Positions 1-6,696 of a DNA stretch of 38,131 nt are shown piece after piece. Position numbers and translations under genes: made by a program. Origin of the DNA: Oscillospiraceae bacterium (lineage in GTDB: Bacteria > Bacillota > Clostridia > Oscillospirales > Oscillospiraceae); NCBI GenBank assembly GCA_015067635.1, contig SVMA01000016.1, positions 1-38,131 on the forward strand, in the 5' to 3' direction. Within the stretch, counting starts at the first letter, position 1; each line of letters starts with the position of its first letter. The notes under the pieces were generated by a model that was not told the origin of the DNA, searched no databases, and saw only the letters and a list, made by a program, of their open reading frames with translations.

Positions 1-23
1 TGGGGATTAACTTTCTGACCCAT
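1..23 (-). CDS. rpsC: 30S ribosomal protein S3, first codons only (partial)
   Basis: Reading the minus strand from 23 gives ATG followed by codons for MGQKVNP, the usual start of ribosomal protein S3; the rest lies outside the window. An AGGAGG Shine-Dalgarno sits a few bases upstream. Its place directly after rplV is the standard S10-operon order, which makes the assignment secure despite the short fragment. Confidence 0.9.
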
Positions 24-36
24 AGCTACCTCCTGA

Positions 37-372
37 TTAAGCCTTCTCGCTCACACCGATGGTGATGTGAGTGGTTCTCTTGTTGATCCGAACGAAACCA
101 CGACGGGATGCGATGCGGCCGCGCTTGAGAATGGGGCCTGCATTGGCAATCACAGTGGAAACGTACAGGTTGTCGGCATTCATGCCGTTGTTGTGCTCGG
201 CGTTTGCCACAGCGCTCTTGAGCAGCTTCGCCATAGGCTCGCAGGCTGCCTTAGAGGTCTGGCTCAGGTACGCGGTAGCGGTCTTGACGTCCTTGCCCCG
301 GATCATGTCGCAAACGAGCTTGACCTTACGAGGAGACATACGGACGAACTTTACATGTGCAAATGCTTCCAT
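37..372 (-). CDS. rplV: 50S ribosomal protein L22
   Basis: L22 is a 23S rRNA-binding protein whose long beta-hairpin lines the polypeptide exit tunnel. The 111-residue product has the family's SPRKVKLV start (about residues 12-19), the central NAEHNN segment and the C-terminal hairpin ending in INKRTTHITIGV; length is normal. The hairpin tip reads KRGRIASRRGFV where textbook L22 has KRFRPRAMGRA, with the same length. This may be clade-typical but lies in the macrolide-contact region. The gene sits 12 nt after rpsS and 13 nt before rpsC in the S10 operon, with a good AGGAGG site before the start. Confidence 0.97.
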   Translation of the reverse strand: MEAFAHVKFVRMSPRKVKLVCDMIRGKDVKTATAYLSQTSKAACEPMAKLLKSAVANAEHNNGMNADNLYVSTVIANAGPILKRGRIASRRGFVRINKRTTHITIGVSEKA

Positions 373-384
373 TTTCGTACCTCC

Positions 385-663
385 TTACTTGCTGTTAGCG
401 GTCTTGCTGCCGCTGTGACCACGGAAAGACCGGGTGGGAACGAACTCGCCCAGCTTGTGACCGACCATATCCTCAGTGACATAGACGGGAACATGCTTGC
501 GGCCGTCGTGGACAGCGATGGTATGACCGACAAAGGAGGGGAAGATGGTGGAAGCTCTGGACCAGGTCTTCAGAACCTTCTTCTCACCGGCCTTGTTCAG
601 CTCCTCAATACGCTTGTACAGCTCAGGAGCGACGAAAGGGCCCTTTTTGATACTTCTGCTCAT
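385..663 (-). CDS. rpsS: 30S ribosomal protein S19
   Basis: S19 binds 16S rRNA in the small-subunit head with S13. The 92-residue product has the family start [11 protein letters not shown], the segment KTWSRASTI(F)P, the [11 protein letters not shown] stretch and the basic tail around TRSFRGHSG, and is full length. It lies 12 nt downstream of rplB and 12 nt upstream of rplV in the S10 operon, and is preceded by an AGGAGG-type site. Confidence 0.98.
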   Translation of the reverse strand: MSRSIKKGPFVAPELYKRIEELNKAGEKKVLKTWSRASTIFPSFVGHTIAVHDGRKHVPVYVTEDMVGHKLGEFVPTRSFRGHSGSKTANSK

Positions 664-675
664 TTCATTTCCTCC

Positions 676-1512
676 TTACTTGCTGTTTCTGCGCTTGACG
701 ATGAACTTATTGGTGCGTGCCTTGGTGTTCCGGGTCTTATAACCCAGAGCAGGCTTGCCCCAAGGAGTAACAGGACCGGGACGACCGATGGGGCTGCGGC
801 CCTCACCACCGCCGTGGGGGTGGTCATTGGGGTTCATAACAGAACCGCGAACGGTGGGACGGATACCCATGTGACGGGTACGGCCGGCCTTACCGATGTG
901 CACGTTCTCATGGTCCAGGTTGCCAACCTGACCGATACATGCGGTGCAGTTGACACGGACGTAGCGAACTTCGCCGGAGGGCAGACGGACCTGTGCCAGC
1001 TCGCCTTCCTTAGCCATCAGCTGTGCAGCGGTACCGGCAGAACGGACCAGCTGTGCGCCGTGGCCGGGCTGCAGCTCCACATTGTGGATCACAGTACCGA
1101 CAGGAATGTTGGCGATGGGCAGACAGTTGCCGGGCTTAATGTCAGCAGCTGCAGAGGAGATAACCTTGTCACCGGCCTTCAGACCGTTGGGAGCCAGAAT
1201 GTAGCTCAGGGTGTTATCCTCATAACGAACCAAAGCGATGAATGCGCTGCGGTTGGGATCGTACTCCAGACGCTCAACAGTTGCGAACATGTCCAACTTC
1301 TGACGCTTGAAGTCGATGATACGGTACTTGCGCTTGTTTCCGCCGCCGCGATGACGGACGGTAATGTGACCATAGCTGTTGCGACCTGCATGCTTCTTGA
1401 GGGTCTCAACCAGGCTACGCTCAGGTTTTGCCTGCTTATCCACACCGTCAAAAGCAGAAACAGTCATGTTTCTTCTAGCCGGGGTGTAAGGCTTAAAAGT
1501 TTTAATAGCCAT
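676..1512 (-). CDS. rplB: 50S ribosomal protein L2
   Basis: L2 is a primary 23S rRNA-binding protein needed for subunit association and peptidyl transferase assembly. The 278-residue product is of standard length. It carries the family's [16 protein letters not shown] block near residue 50, the central LPSGEVRYV segment and the C-terminal [19 protein letters not shown] block with the conserved histidine loop. Stops in other frames, operon position between rplW and rpsS, and a normal basic tail ([10 protein letters not shown]) leave no doubt. A long plus-strand open frame over it is only a shadow. Confidence 0.98.
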   Translation of the reverse strand: MAIKTFKPYTPARRNMTVSAFDGVDKQAKPERSLVETLKKHAGRNSYGHITVRHRGGGNKRKYRIIDFKRQKLDMFATVERLEYDPNRSAFIALVRYEDNTLSYILAPNGLKAGDKVISSAAADIKPGNCLPIANIPVGTVIHNVELQPGHGAQLVRSAGTAAQLMAKEGELAQVRLPSGEVRYVRVNCTACIGQVGNLDHENVHIGKAGRTRHMGIRPTVRGSVMNPNDHPHGGGEGRSPIGRPGPVTPWGKPALGYKTRNTKARTNKFIVKRRNSK

Positions 1513-1540
1513 TTGCGTTTACTCCTTTATTGAGATTGGT

Positions 1541-1837
1541 TTAGACCATACCCTCGAACAGCTCGATGGTCTTGGAGTCGGCAGTCAGAGTGACGATTGC
1601 CTTCTTGTAAGCGGAACGACGACCGGCGGGATAGGAACCGTTGCGCTTGACCTTACCCTGCATACGCACGGTGTTGATCTTTTCGACCTTTACGCCGAAA
1701 ACAGCTTCCACAGCGGCCTTGATCTCGGTCTTGTTGGAATTGATGTCCACCTTGAAAACATACTTCTTGTCGCCGATGTTTTCCATGGACTGCTCGGTGA
1801 TAACCGGGCTCTTGATGATATCGTAAACGTTCTTCAT
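1541..1837 (-). CDS. rplW: 50S ribosomal protein L23
   Basis: L23 sits at the exit of the ribosomal tunnel and is the docking site for trigger factor and SRP. The 98-residue product shows the typical DIIKSPVITEQSM start, KYVFKVDINSNKTEIKAAVEAVFGVKVEKINT core and the basic GKVKRNG loop. Its ATG overlaps the rplD stop by one base (TAATG), which points to translational coupling. The next gene, rplB, begins 28 nt downstream. Confidence 0.97.
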   Translation of the reverse strand: MKNVYDIIKSPVITEQSMENIGDKKYVFKVDINSNKTEIKAAVEAVFGVKVEKINTVRMQGKVKRNGSYPAGRRSAYKKAIVTLTADSKTIELFEGMV

Positions 1838-2457
1838 TATGCGAATACCTCCACGATGGTTGCCAGAGCAGCCTGATCGACAACCAGCTTATCTGCGTTC
1901 ACGATGTCGTAAACGTTAATCAGGTTGGCGAAGGTGACCTCACAGCCGGGGATGTTGCGGCCGGACTTGACAACATTCATGTCAGGAGCAGCCGTGATAA
2001 CCAGGGGCTTCTTTGTTGCGTCCACAGCAGCCAGGAAAGCAGCGAATTCCTTGGTCTTGGGAGCATCCATCTTGATGGCGTCGATGACCACGATCTTTGC
2101 AGCTGCAGCCTTTGCACTTAATGCAGACTTCAGCGCCAGGCGCTTTGCCTTCTTGTTCAGTGTGTAGCTGTAATCCCGGGGCTTAGGAGCGAACACGATA
2201 CCGCCGTGTGTCCACTGAGGAGCACGGGTGGAACCCTGACGGGCACGACCGGTACCCTTCTGCTTCCAGGGCTTACGGCCGCCGCCGGAAACCTCTGCGC
2301 GGGTCAGAGCAGACTGTGTGCCCTGACGGCAGTTTGCCAGGTGATTCTTGACCACGTCATGAACCACTGCCTGGTTGGGTTCGATGCCGAAAACAGCTTC
2401 GGACAATTCGATCTCGCCAACCTGCTTGCCGGACATATTATAAACTTTAGTAAGCAT
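1837..2457 (-). CDS. rplD: 50S ribosomal protein L4
   Basis: L4 binds 23S rRNA and its extended loop reaches the exit tunnel; in some bacteria it also represses the S10 operon. The 206-residue product has the family loop GGRKPWKQKGTGRARQGSTRAPQWTHGGIVFAPKPRDY at about residues 60-95, followed by the C-terminal alpha/beta domain ending in VDQAALATIVEVFA. Length is normal. It lies 19 nt after rplC and its stop overlaps the rplW start. Whether L4 regulates this operon cannot be judged from the sequence. Confidence 0.97.
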   Translation of the reverse strand: MLTKVYNMSGKQVGEIELSEAVFGIEPNQAVVHDVVKNHLANCRQGTQSALTRAEVSGGGRKPWKQKGTGRARQGSTRAPQWTHGGIVFAPKPRDYSYTLNKKAKRLALKSALSAKAAAAKIVVIDAIKMDAPKTKEFAAFLAAVDATKKPLVITAAPDMNVVKSGRNIPGCEVTFANLINVYDIVNADKLVVDQAALATIVEVFA

Positions 2458-2476
2458 GATTTAAGATCTCCTTTCC

Positions 2477-3193
2477 TTAGCCTCTTGCGGAAGCCTTCTG
2501 GGGATTTCTGCCGGAAGCCTTCTGCGGGTTCTTGCTGATGTCTGCACCAGCCTGCTTTACCTTGTTGTTCTTTACAGTATTGTGCAGGTAGACCAGACCG
2601 CCCTTGGGGCCGGGAATGGCGCCGCGGATAACGATCATGTTCAGCTCTGCATCAACCTTAACAACTTCCAGGTTCTGAACAGTGACCTGCTCATTACCCA
2701 TCTGACCAGCACCGATCTTACCCTTGAAGATACGGGCTGCGTCCAAAGCGCCCATGGAACCTGCATGGCGGTGAACAGGGCCACCACCGTGGGTCATATC
2801 CACGCGGCCTGCGTGATAGCGCTTTACAACACCCTGATAGCCGTGACCCTTGCTGATGCCGGTAACATCAATCATGTCGCCAGCGGTAAAGGTGTCTGCC
2901 TTCACAACGTCGCCAACATTCATGTCAGCAGCGCCTTCCAGCTTGAACTCCTTCAGGTGCTTCTTTGCCTCAACTCCGGCCTTCTTCAGGTGGCCGGCTT
3001 CAGGCTTGGTCAGCTTGGACTCTTTGATGTCCTCAAAGCCCAGCTGTACGGCGGTGTAACCGTCGGTTTCTTGGGTCTTCTTCTGAGTAACGACGCAGGG
3101 GCCTGCTTCCACAACGGTAACAGGGATGACCTTGCCGCTCTCATCGAAGATTTGGGTCATGCCCACTTTTTTGCCGATGATTGCTTTTTTCAT
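2477..3193 (-). CDS. rplC: 50S ribosomal protein L3 with short repeat tail
   Basis: L3 nucleates 50S assembly and reaches the peptidyl transferase centre. The start is taken at MKKAIIGKKVGMTQIF because AAGGAG lies about 10 nt upstream; a longer frame to 3232 lacks a ribosome site and L3 homology. The 238-residue product carries the family motifs GHGYQGVVKR, HGGGPVHRHAGS and RGAIPGPKGGLV. The last residues form two near-identical octads, NPQKASGR and NPQKASAR, a low-complexity tail beyond the usual end of L3 (about 210 residues). A spacer of about 125 nt with a hairpin separates it from rpsJ, unusually long inside this operon. Confidence 0.96.
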   Translation of the reverse strand: MKKAIIGKKVGMTQIFDESGKVIPVTVVEAGPCVVTQKKTQETDGYTAVQLGFEDIKESKLTKPEAGHLKKAGVEAKKHLKEFKLEGAADMNVGDVVKADTFTAGDMIDVTGISKGHGYQGVVKRYHAGRVDMTHGGGPVHRHAGSMGALDAARIFKGKIGAGQMGNEQVTVQNLEVVKVDAELNMIVIRGAIPGPKGGLVYLHNTVKNNKVKQAGADISKNPQKASGRNPQKASARG

Positions 3194-3292
3194 CTTGAGT
3201 TTACTCCTTTTTGATAGGTTATTGGTTGACAACCCATTGGGAAGGCCGCCAACGTGACCCGTGCCCGATGCTTTTCAGTGCGGGCAGCGGTG

Positions 3293-3320
3293 AATCCTTA
3301 TATTATAATGTATAAGGATT
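3293..3320 (-). other. Hairpin between rpsJ and rplC
   Basis: Perfect 10-bp arms, aatccttata at 3293-3302 and tataaggatt at 3311-3320, flank an 8-nt loop and start inside the rpsJ stop codon. A second weaker stem (tgcccg 3262-3267 with cgggca 3281-3286) follows on the transcript. There is no U-tract, so this looks like an mRNA processing, stability or partial-termination site and not a full terminator. Confidence 0.6.
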
Positions 3321-3627
3321 ACAGCTTTATCTCAATTTCAACACCAGCGGGAAGATCCAGGCTCATGAGAGCCTCAACGGTCTTCTGGTTGGGGTTGAGA
3401 ATATCGATCAATCTCTTATGGGTTCTGCGCTCGAACTGCTCACGGCTGTCCTTGTACTTATGGACGGCGCGAAGGATAGTAATAACTTCCTTCTTGGTGG
3501 GCAGCGGAATGGGGCCGGAAACGGAAGCGCCGTTACGCTTAGCGGTTTCCACGATCTTTGCTGCGCTGGAGTCGATGAGCTGATGGTCGTAAGCCTTCAG
3601 CCGAATGCGAATCATTTGATTTGCCAT
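3319..3627 (-). CDS. rpsJ: 30S ribosomal protein S10
   Basis: S10 is a small-subunit head protein that also pairs with NusB in antitermination. The 102-residue product is full length, with the family segments [54 protein letters not shown] and [11 protein letters not shown]. It is the first gene of the operon; the start follows AGGAGG with a spacing of about 10 nt. The promoter is about 280 bp upstream. Confidence 0.98.
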   Translation of the reverse strand: MANQMIRIRLKAYDHQLIDSSAAKIVETAKRNGASVSGPIPLPTKKEVITILRAVHKYKDSREQFERRTHKRLIDILNPNQKTVEALMSLDLPAGVEIEIKL

Positions 3628-3902
3628 GGTTTGTTTTTTCCTCCTTGAATTTCGTACTCAGTTTGCTTGGTTTTGGCTGGGTACGGTCGAACTGTTTTTC
3701 CTATTAACGCCACCGTGCGTATCATTCTAAGCCATGAAAAATGGCCGACACAAGCCGACCCTTTTCCAGACGCAGCGATATACGCAGCGTAAACTGGACA
3801 GTTCAGCCGCCCGATGACCGGACATACTCCGCAGAAGTTACCGTTTTTTAGACGCAATCTCCTGCATCATCGCATACGCGCGCAGAATATCCCCACACGC
3901 GC
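3628..3902 (-). promoter_or_regulatory. Long untranslated leader of the S10 operon
   Basis: From the probable transcription start near 3902 to the rpsJ start there are about 275 nt without a convincing gene. A frame covering 3612-3857 has no ribosome site and no recognisable protein and overlaps rpsJ, so I treat it as noise. The stretch has direct repeats (gccgac at 3743-3748 and 3753-3758; two acgcagcg copies near 3770-3788) but I could not fold a clear terminator. A regulatory leader is possible. Confidence 0.5.
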
Positions 3903-3908
3903 CCGATT

Positions 3909-3937
3909 ATGATATCACCCTTTCGACTGTTTGTCAA
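3909..3937 (-). promoter_or_regulatory. Promoter of the S10 operon
   Basis: On the minus strand TTGACA (3932-3937) and TATCAT (3909-3914) are separated by exactly 17 bp, a near-consensus housekeeping sigma promoter. It points at rpsJ and is the only strong match upstream of it. Confidence 0.8.
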
Positions 3938-3991
3938 CACCTTTTTTATAAAAAATCATAAATTTCTTATTCCTCGGCTTTGCCCCCAATA

Positions 3992-4020
3992 TTGACTTTC
4001 CATGAAAGCTTAAGTATAAT
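3992..4020 (+). promoter_or_regulatory. Promoter of the radical SAM gene
   Basis: TTGACT (3992-3997) and TATAAT (4015-4020) are 17 bp apart on the plus strand, about 45 bp before the gene start. This is divergent from the S10 promoter and implies the gene is, or was, transcribed on its own. Confidence 0.75.
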
Positions 4021-4065
4021 GATTACATGTCTTATCGACAACTATTTACATAGTGAGGTGTGAAT

Positions 4066-5771
4066 ATGTCCAAGGTGGTATTTATTACTCCAAATCTCAC
4101 CAGGAGTGTTCGCGAGGAGCCGGTTGGAACACTGCTTTTGGCCACAATTTTGCGAAACAACGGCATAGATGCCAGTATTCTTCAATTTTATGACTTTGGA
4201 GATATGAGCAGCTTTGATGTTTTCCTGGATAATGCTATTCGCTCAATTTCAGAACTGAGGCCGAAGATTATTTCTTTTTATACCCGCTGCGACACTTACC
4301 ATATTTCCTTGAAGTTAGCCGCACAGTTGAAGCATACTTTACCGGGTGCGTATATCGTTTTTGGCGGTCCGCAGGCTGATATCTCTGCAACCCAAACATT
4401 GAACGCATTTCCCTACGTAGATTTCATCTGTTGCGGCGAAGGAGAAAATGTTGTCACGCCCTTTTTTACATCCCTCCTCGCCAACCAGCCGGATTTATCC
4501 ACACCGGGTCTTGTTTCAGGCAGAACGCCACTATTATCACAAATCCGCGCCCCGTGCTCATAGAAAATCTGGATTCGCTGCCTATGGTCGATTATTCTCT
4601 TTTGAAGTATGCCAAAAACAGTGCAGGTCGCACGGAAGGCTTGTTCCCTATTGATGCCGGACGTGGCTGTCCATTTGGATGCAGTTATTGCAGCACCAAA
4701 ACCTTCTGGGGCAGAAAATACAGACTAAAGAGCCCCAGGCGGATTGCAGAGGAAATTCAGCAGATTCATGAGCACTTCGGCGCTACACAGTTTAATTTCG
4801 AGCACGACATGTTTACGATGAACAAAAAGAGCATTACCGAAACCTGTCGCCTTATCAAATCATTTGATTTTAAAATCTTTTGGAGATGCAGTGCGCGGAT
4901 CGATTGCATTGATGAAGCTCTGATTGACACTATGTTTGATGCCGGTATGCGAATATTGTACATTGGCATTGAAACGGGCTCTGCACGCATGCAGAAGATT
5001 ATTAACAAAAATCTAGATCTGAATATCGTATTGCCTATGCTTTCATATATACGAAAGAAGGGCGTTTCAGTTGTAACTTCCTTTATTTACGGATTCCCCG
5101 AAGAAACGGAAGAAGACATTTCTGCAACCATCGCATTAATCGGAGAAATAGCCAAAATCGGTGGTGTCCAAATACATACACATTTGTGTACCTTCCTTGC
5201 AGGCACAGAACTGTGGGAGCGTTTTCATTCGCAGATGACACCTACAGATATCCACTCCAATATTACAGGTGATTTTGCACTGAAAAGCTGTATGGACATT
5301 GTGGAGGAGCATCCGGAGGTCTTTCCTCATTTTATGGAATATCATACAGAGCTGCGTTCAAAACTGGTTTATTTTCAAGAATTTATTTCCTCTTGGGTTG
5401 CTCTTCAGCCGGTATATGCATATTTATCTTCGCATTATCCCAAAACAGATCTGTTTACAATGTATAATGATTTTGTTAAAGCAAACGAAGCTATTCTGCA
5501 CAATGATGCCGCAGCCTACACACCGTCAGAGGATTTGTATCCCGACAAATTTGCAGAAGATAAGAATTACGATCTTATTTTGGAGTATCGACGTTACCTG
5601 GCTCTCAAAAATGCTGAAACAACAGAGCCTGTAATTGACGCCTTTGATATCCTTATCAACAAAGTGTCAAGCACGCAAGCGATCGATGAAAGCTGTCGTG
5701 GAAAAACCATTGTTATCAAGCAAATTCAAAACGGACGTGTCACACTAAAACATAAGGAAATTACGAAGTAA
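4066..5771 (+). pseudogene. B12-binding-domain radical SAM protein, frameshifted
   Basis: Two overlapping frames together encode one protein of about 568 residues. The first (4066 to a stop at 4563) is a cobalamin-binding-type Rossmann domain with GGPQADISATQT and the hallmark FICCGEGENVV. The second enters in the -1 frame at about 4505-4535 (LIENLDSLPMVDYS) and holds the radical SAM core with GRGCPFGCSYCST (CxxxCxxC for the 4Fe-4S cluster), then a C-terminal region of about 200 residues I do not recognise. Homology passes smoothly from one frame to the other with a single missing base near the bases tcaggcagaac, so a 1-nt deletion or a sequencing error fits best. The ATG at 4066 follows GAGGTG; GTG at 4060 is the alternative. 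The gene is visibly AT-richer than its neighbours and stands alone with its own promoter and terminator, suggesting acquisition. The substrate is unknown. Confidence 0.85.
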
Positions 5772-5772
5772 T

Positions 5773-5804
5773 AACAGCCCGCGGAAATCCGCGGGCTGTT
5801 TTTC
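5773..5804 (+). terminator. Rho-independent terminator of the radical SAM gene
   Basis: Perfect 12-bp arms (aacagcccgcgg 5773-5784; ccgcgggctgtt 5789-5800) with a 4-nt loop run into five Ts on the plus strand. It begins two bases after the stop codon. It also lies just past the end of rsgA, but the minus-strand tail lacks a good T-run. Confidence 0.9.
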
Positions 5805-6690
5805 ATTTTATTTCCCATTGTTTAATCTGGCTTGCCTTCTCATAAAGGCGCAAGTAGCTTTCATAGCGTGTCGGCTCCAGCTCTCCGGCCGCCAATGCCG
5901 CCGTAACCGCACAACCCGGCTCCTTCCGGTGTGAGCAATCATGGAACTGGCATTTCCCCACATAAGCGCCAAAATCTCCGAAGGCATACTGGAGATTCTC
6001 TTTGAGGATGATCTCCATCATATCCGTATCAAAAGAGGAAAAACCCGGTGTATCTGCCACATAGGTGTTTTCCCCTAGGGAATATAGCTCTACATGGCGG
6101 GTAGTATGCCGACCACGCCCCAGCTTTTGGGATACCTCCCCCGTGGAGAGTCTCAATGCCGGACACAGACGGTTGAGAATACTGCTTTTCCCTACGCCGG
6201 AATTGCCTGTAAAGGCAGTCAGCTTTCCCAAAATCAATTGCCTCAGCTGCTCTACGCCCTCTCCGGTTTCTGCACTGGTGCAAATCACCGGGAAGCCGGC
6301 ATGACGGTAAATCCGTTCCAAATCAACCGCGGGGTCCAAATCCTTCTTGTTGATGCACAAATACACCGGAACATTTTGGTCACCGGCAATGGCCGCAACC
6401 CGGTCGATCAGAAACGGCTCTGTGACGGGATTGGTATTGGCGGCAAACACCACCAGCGCATCCACATTGGCTACTGCCGGACGGACAAAGCTGTTGCGGC
6501 GGGGAAGGATTCGTTCTATCATACCCCTTCCCTGTTCCACAGAAATCTCCACCATATCACCGGTCAAAGGACTGTTCCCGTCTTTTCGTAAAACACCCCG
6601 GGCACGGCAGGTAACCATTTGTTCTTCCGTCTGTACATCATAAAACCCACTGATGGACCGAATGATCCGACCCGTTGTTCTTTCACTCAT
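5803..6690 (-). CDS. rsgA: Ribosome small-subunit-dependent GTPase A
   Basis: RsgA is a circularly permuted GTPase that checks late 30S maturation. The protein has an N-terminal OB-fold, then the G motifs in permuted order: NKKD (about 116-119), the P-loop GNSGVGKS (164-171) and DTPGF (215-219), counted from the upstream TTG. The C-terminal zinc motif is C249, C254, H256, C262 in CQFHDCSHRKEPGC. All key residues are present. The start is uncertain: ATG at 6690 gives 295 residues; TTG at 6696 adds two and would directly abut the prkC stop. The prkC-rsgA order is classic in Firmicutes. Confidence 0.96.
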   Translation of the reverse strand: MSERTTGRIIRSISGFYDVQTEEQMVTCRARGVLRKDGNSPLTGDMVEISVEQGRGMIERILPRRNSFVRPAVANVDALVVFAANTNPVTEPFLIDRVAAIAGDQNVPVYLCINKKDLDPAVDLERIYRHAGFPVICTSAETGEGVEQLRQLILGKLTAFTGNSGVGKSSILNRLCPALRLSTGEVSQKLGRGRHTTRHVELYSLGENTYVADTPGFSSFDTDMMEIILKENLQYAFGDFGAYVGKCQFHDCSHRKEPGCAVTAALAAGELEPTRYESYLRLYEKASQIKQWEIK

Positions 6691-6696
6691 GGGCAA

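Noticed and set aside
67-1533. 488-codon plus-strand frame across rplV, rpsS and rplB
   Set aside because: It is antisense to three certain ribosomal genes, has no ribosome site, and its protein is low-complexity without any recognisable domain.
3612-3857. 81-codon frame in the S10 leader
   Set aside because: No ribosome site, no hydrophobic or domain pattern, overlaps the rpsJ start.
4445-4530. Programmed -1 frameshift in the radical SAM gene
   Set aside because: The T6 run at 4462-4467 lies before the point where the first frame stops matching the family, there is no good slippery heptamer with a downstream pseudoknot at the actual junction, and a single deletion explains it.
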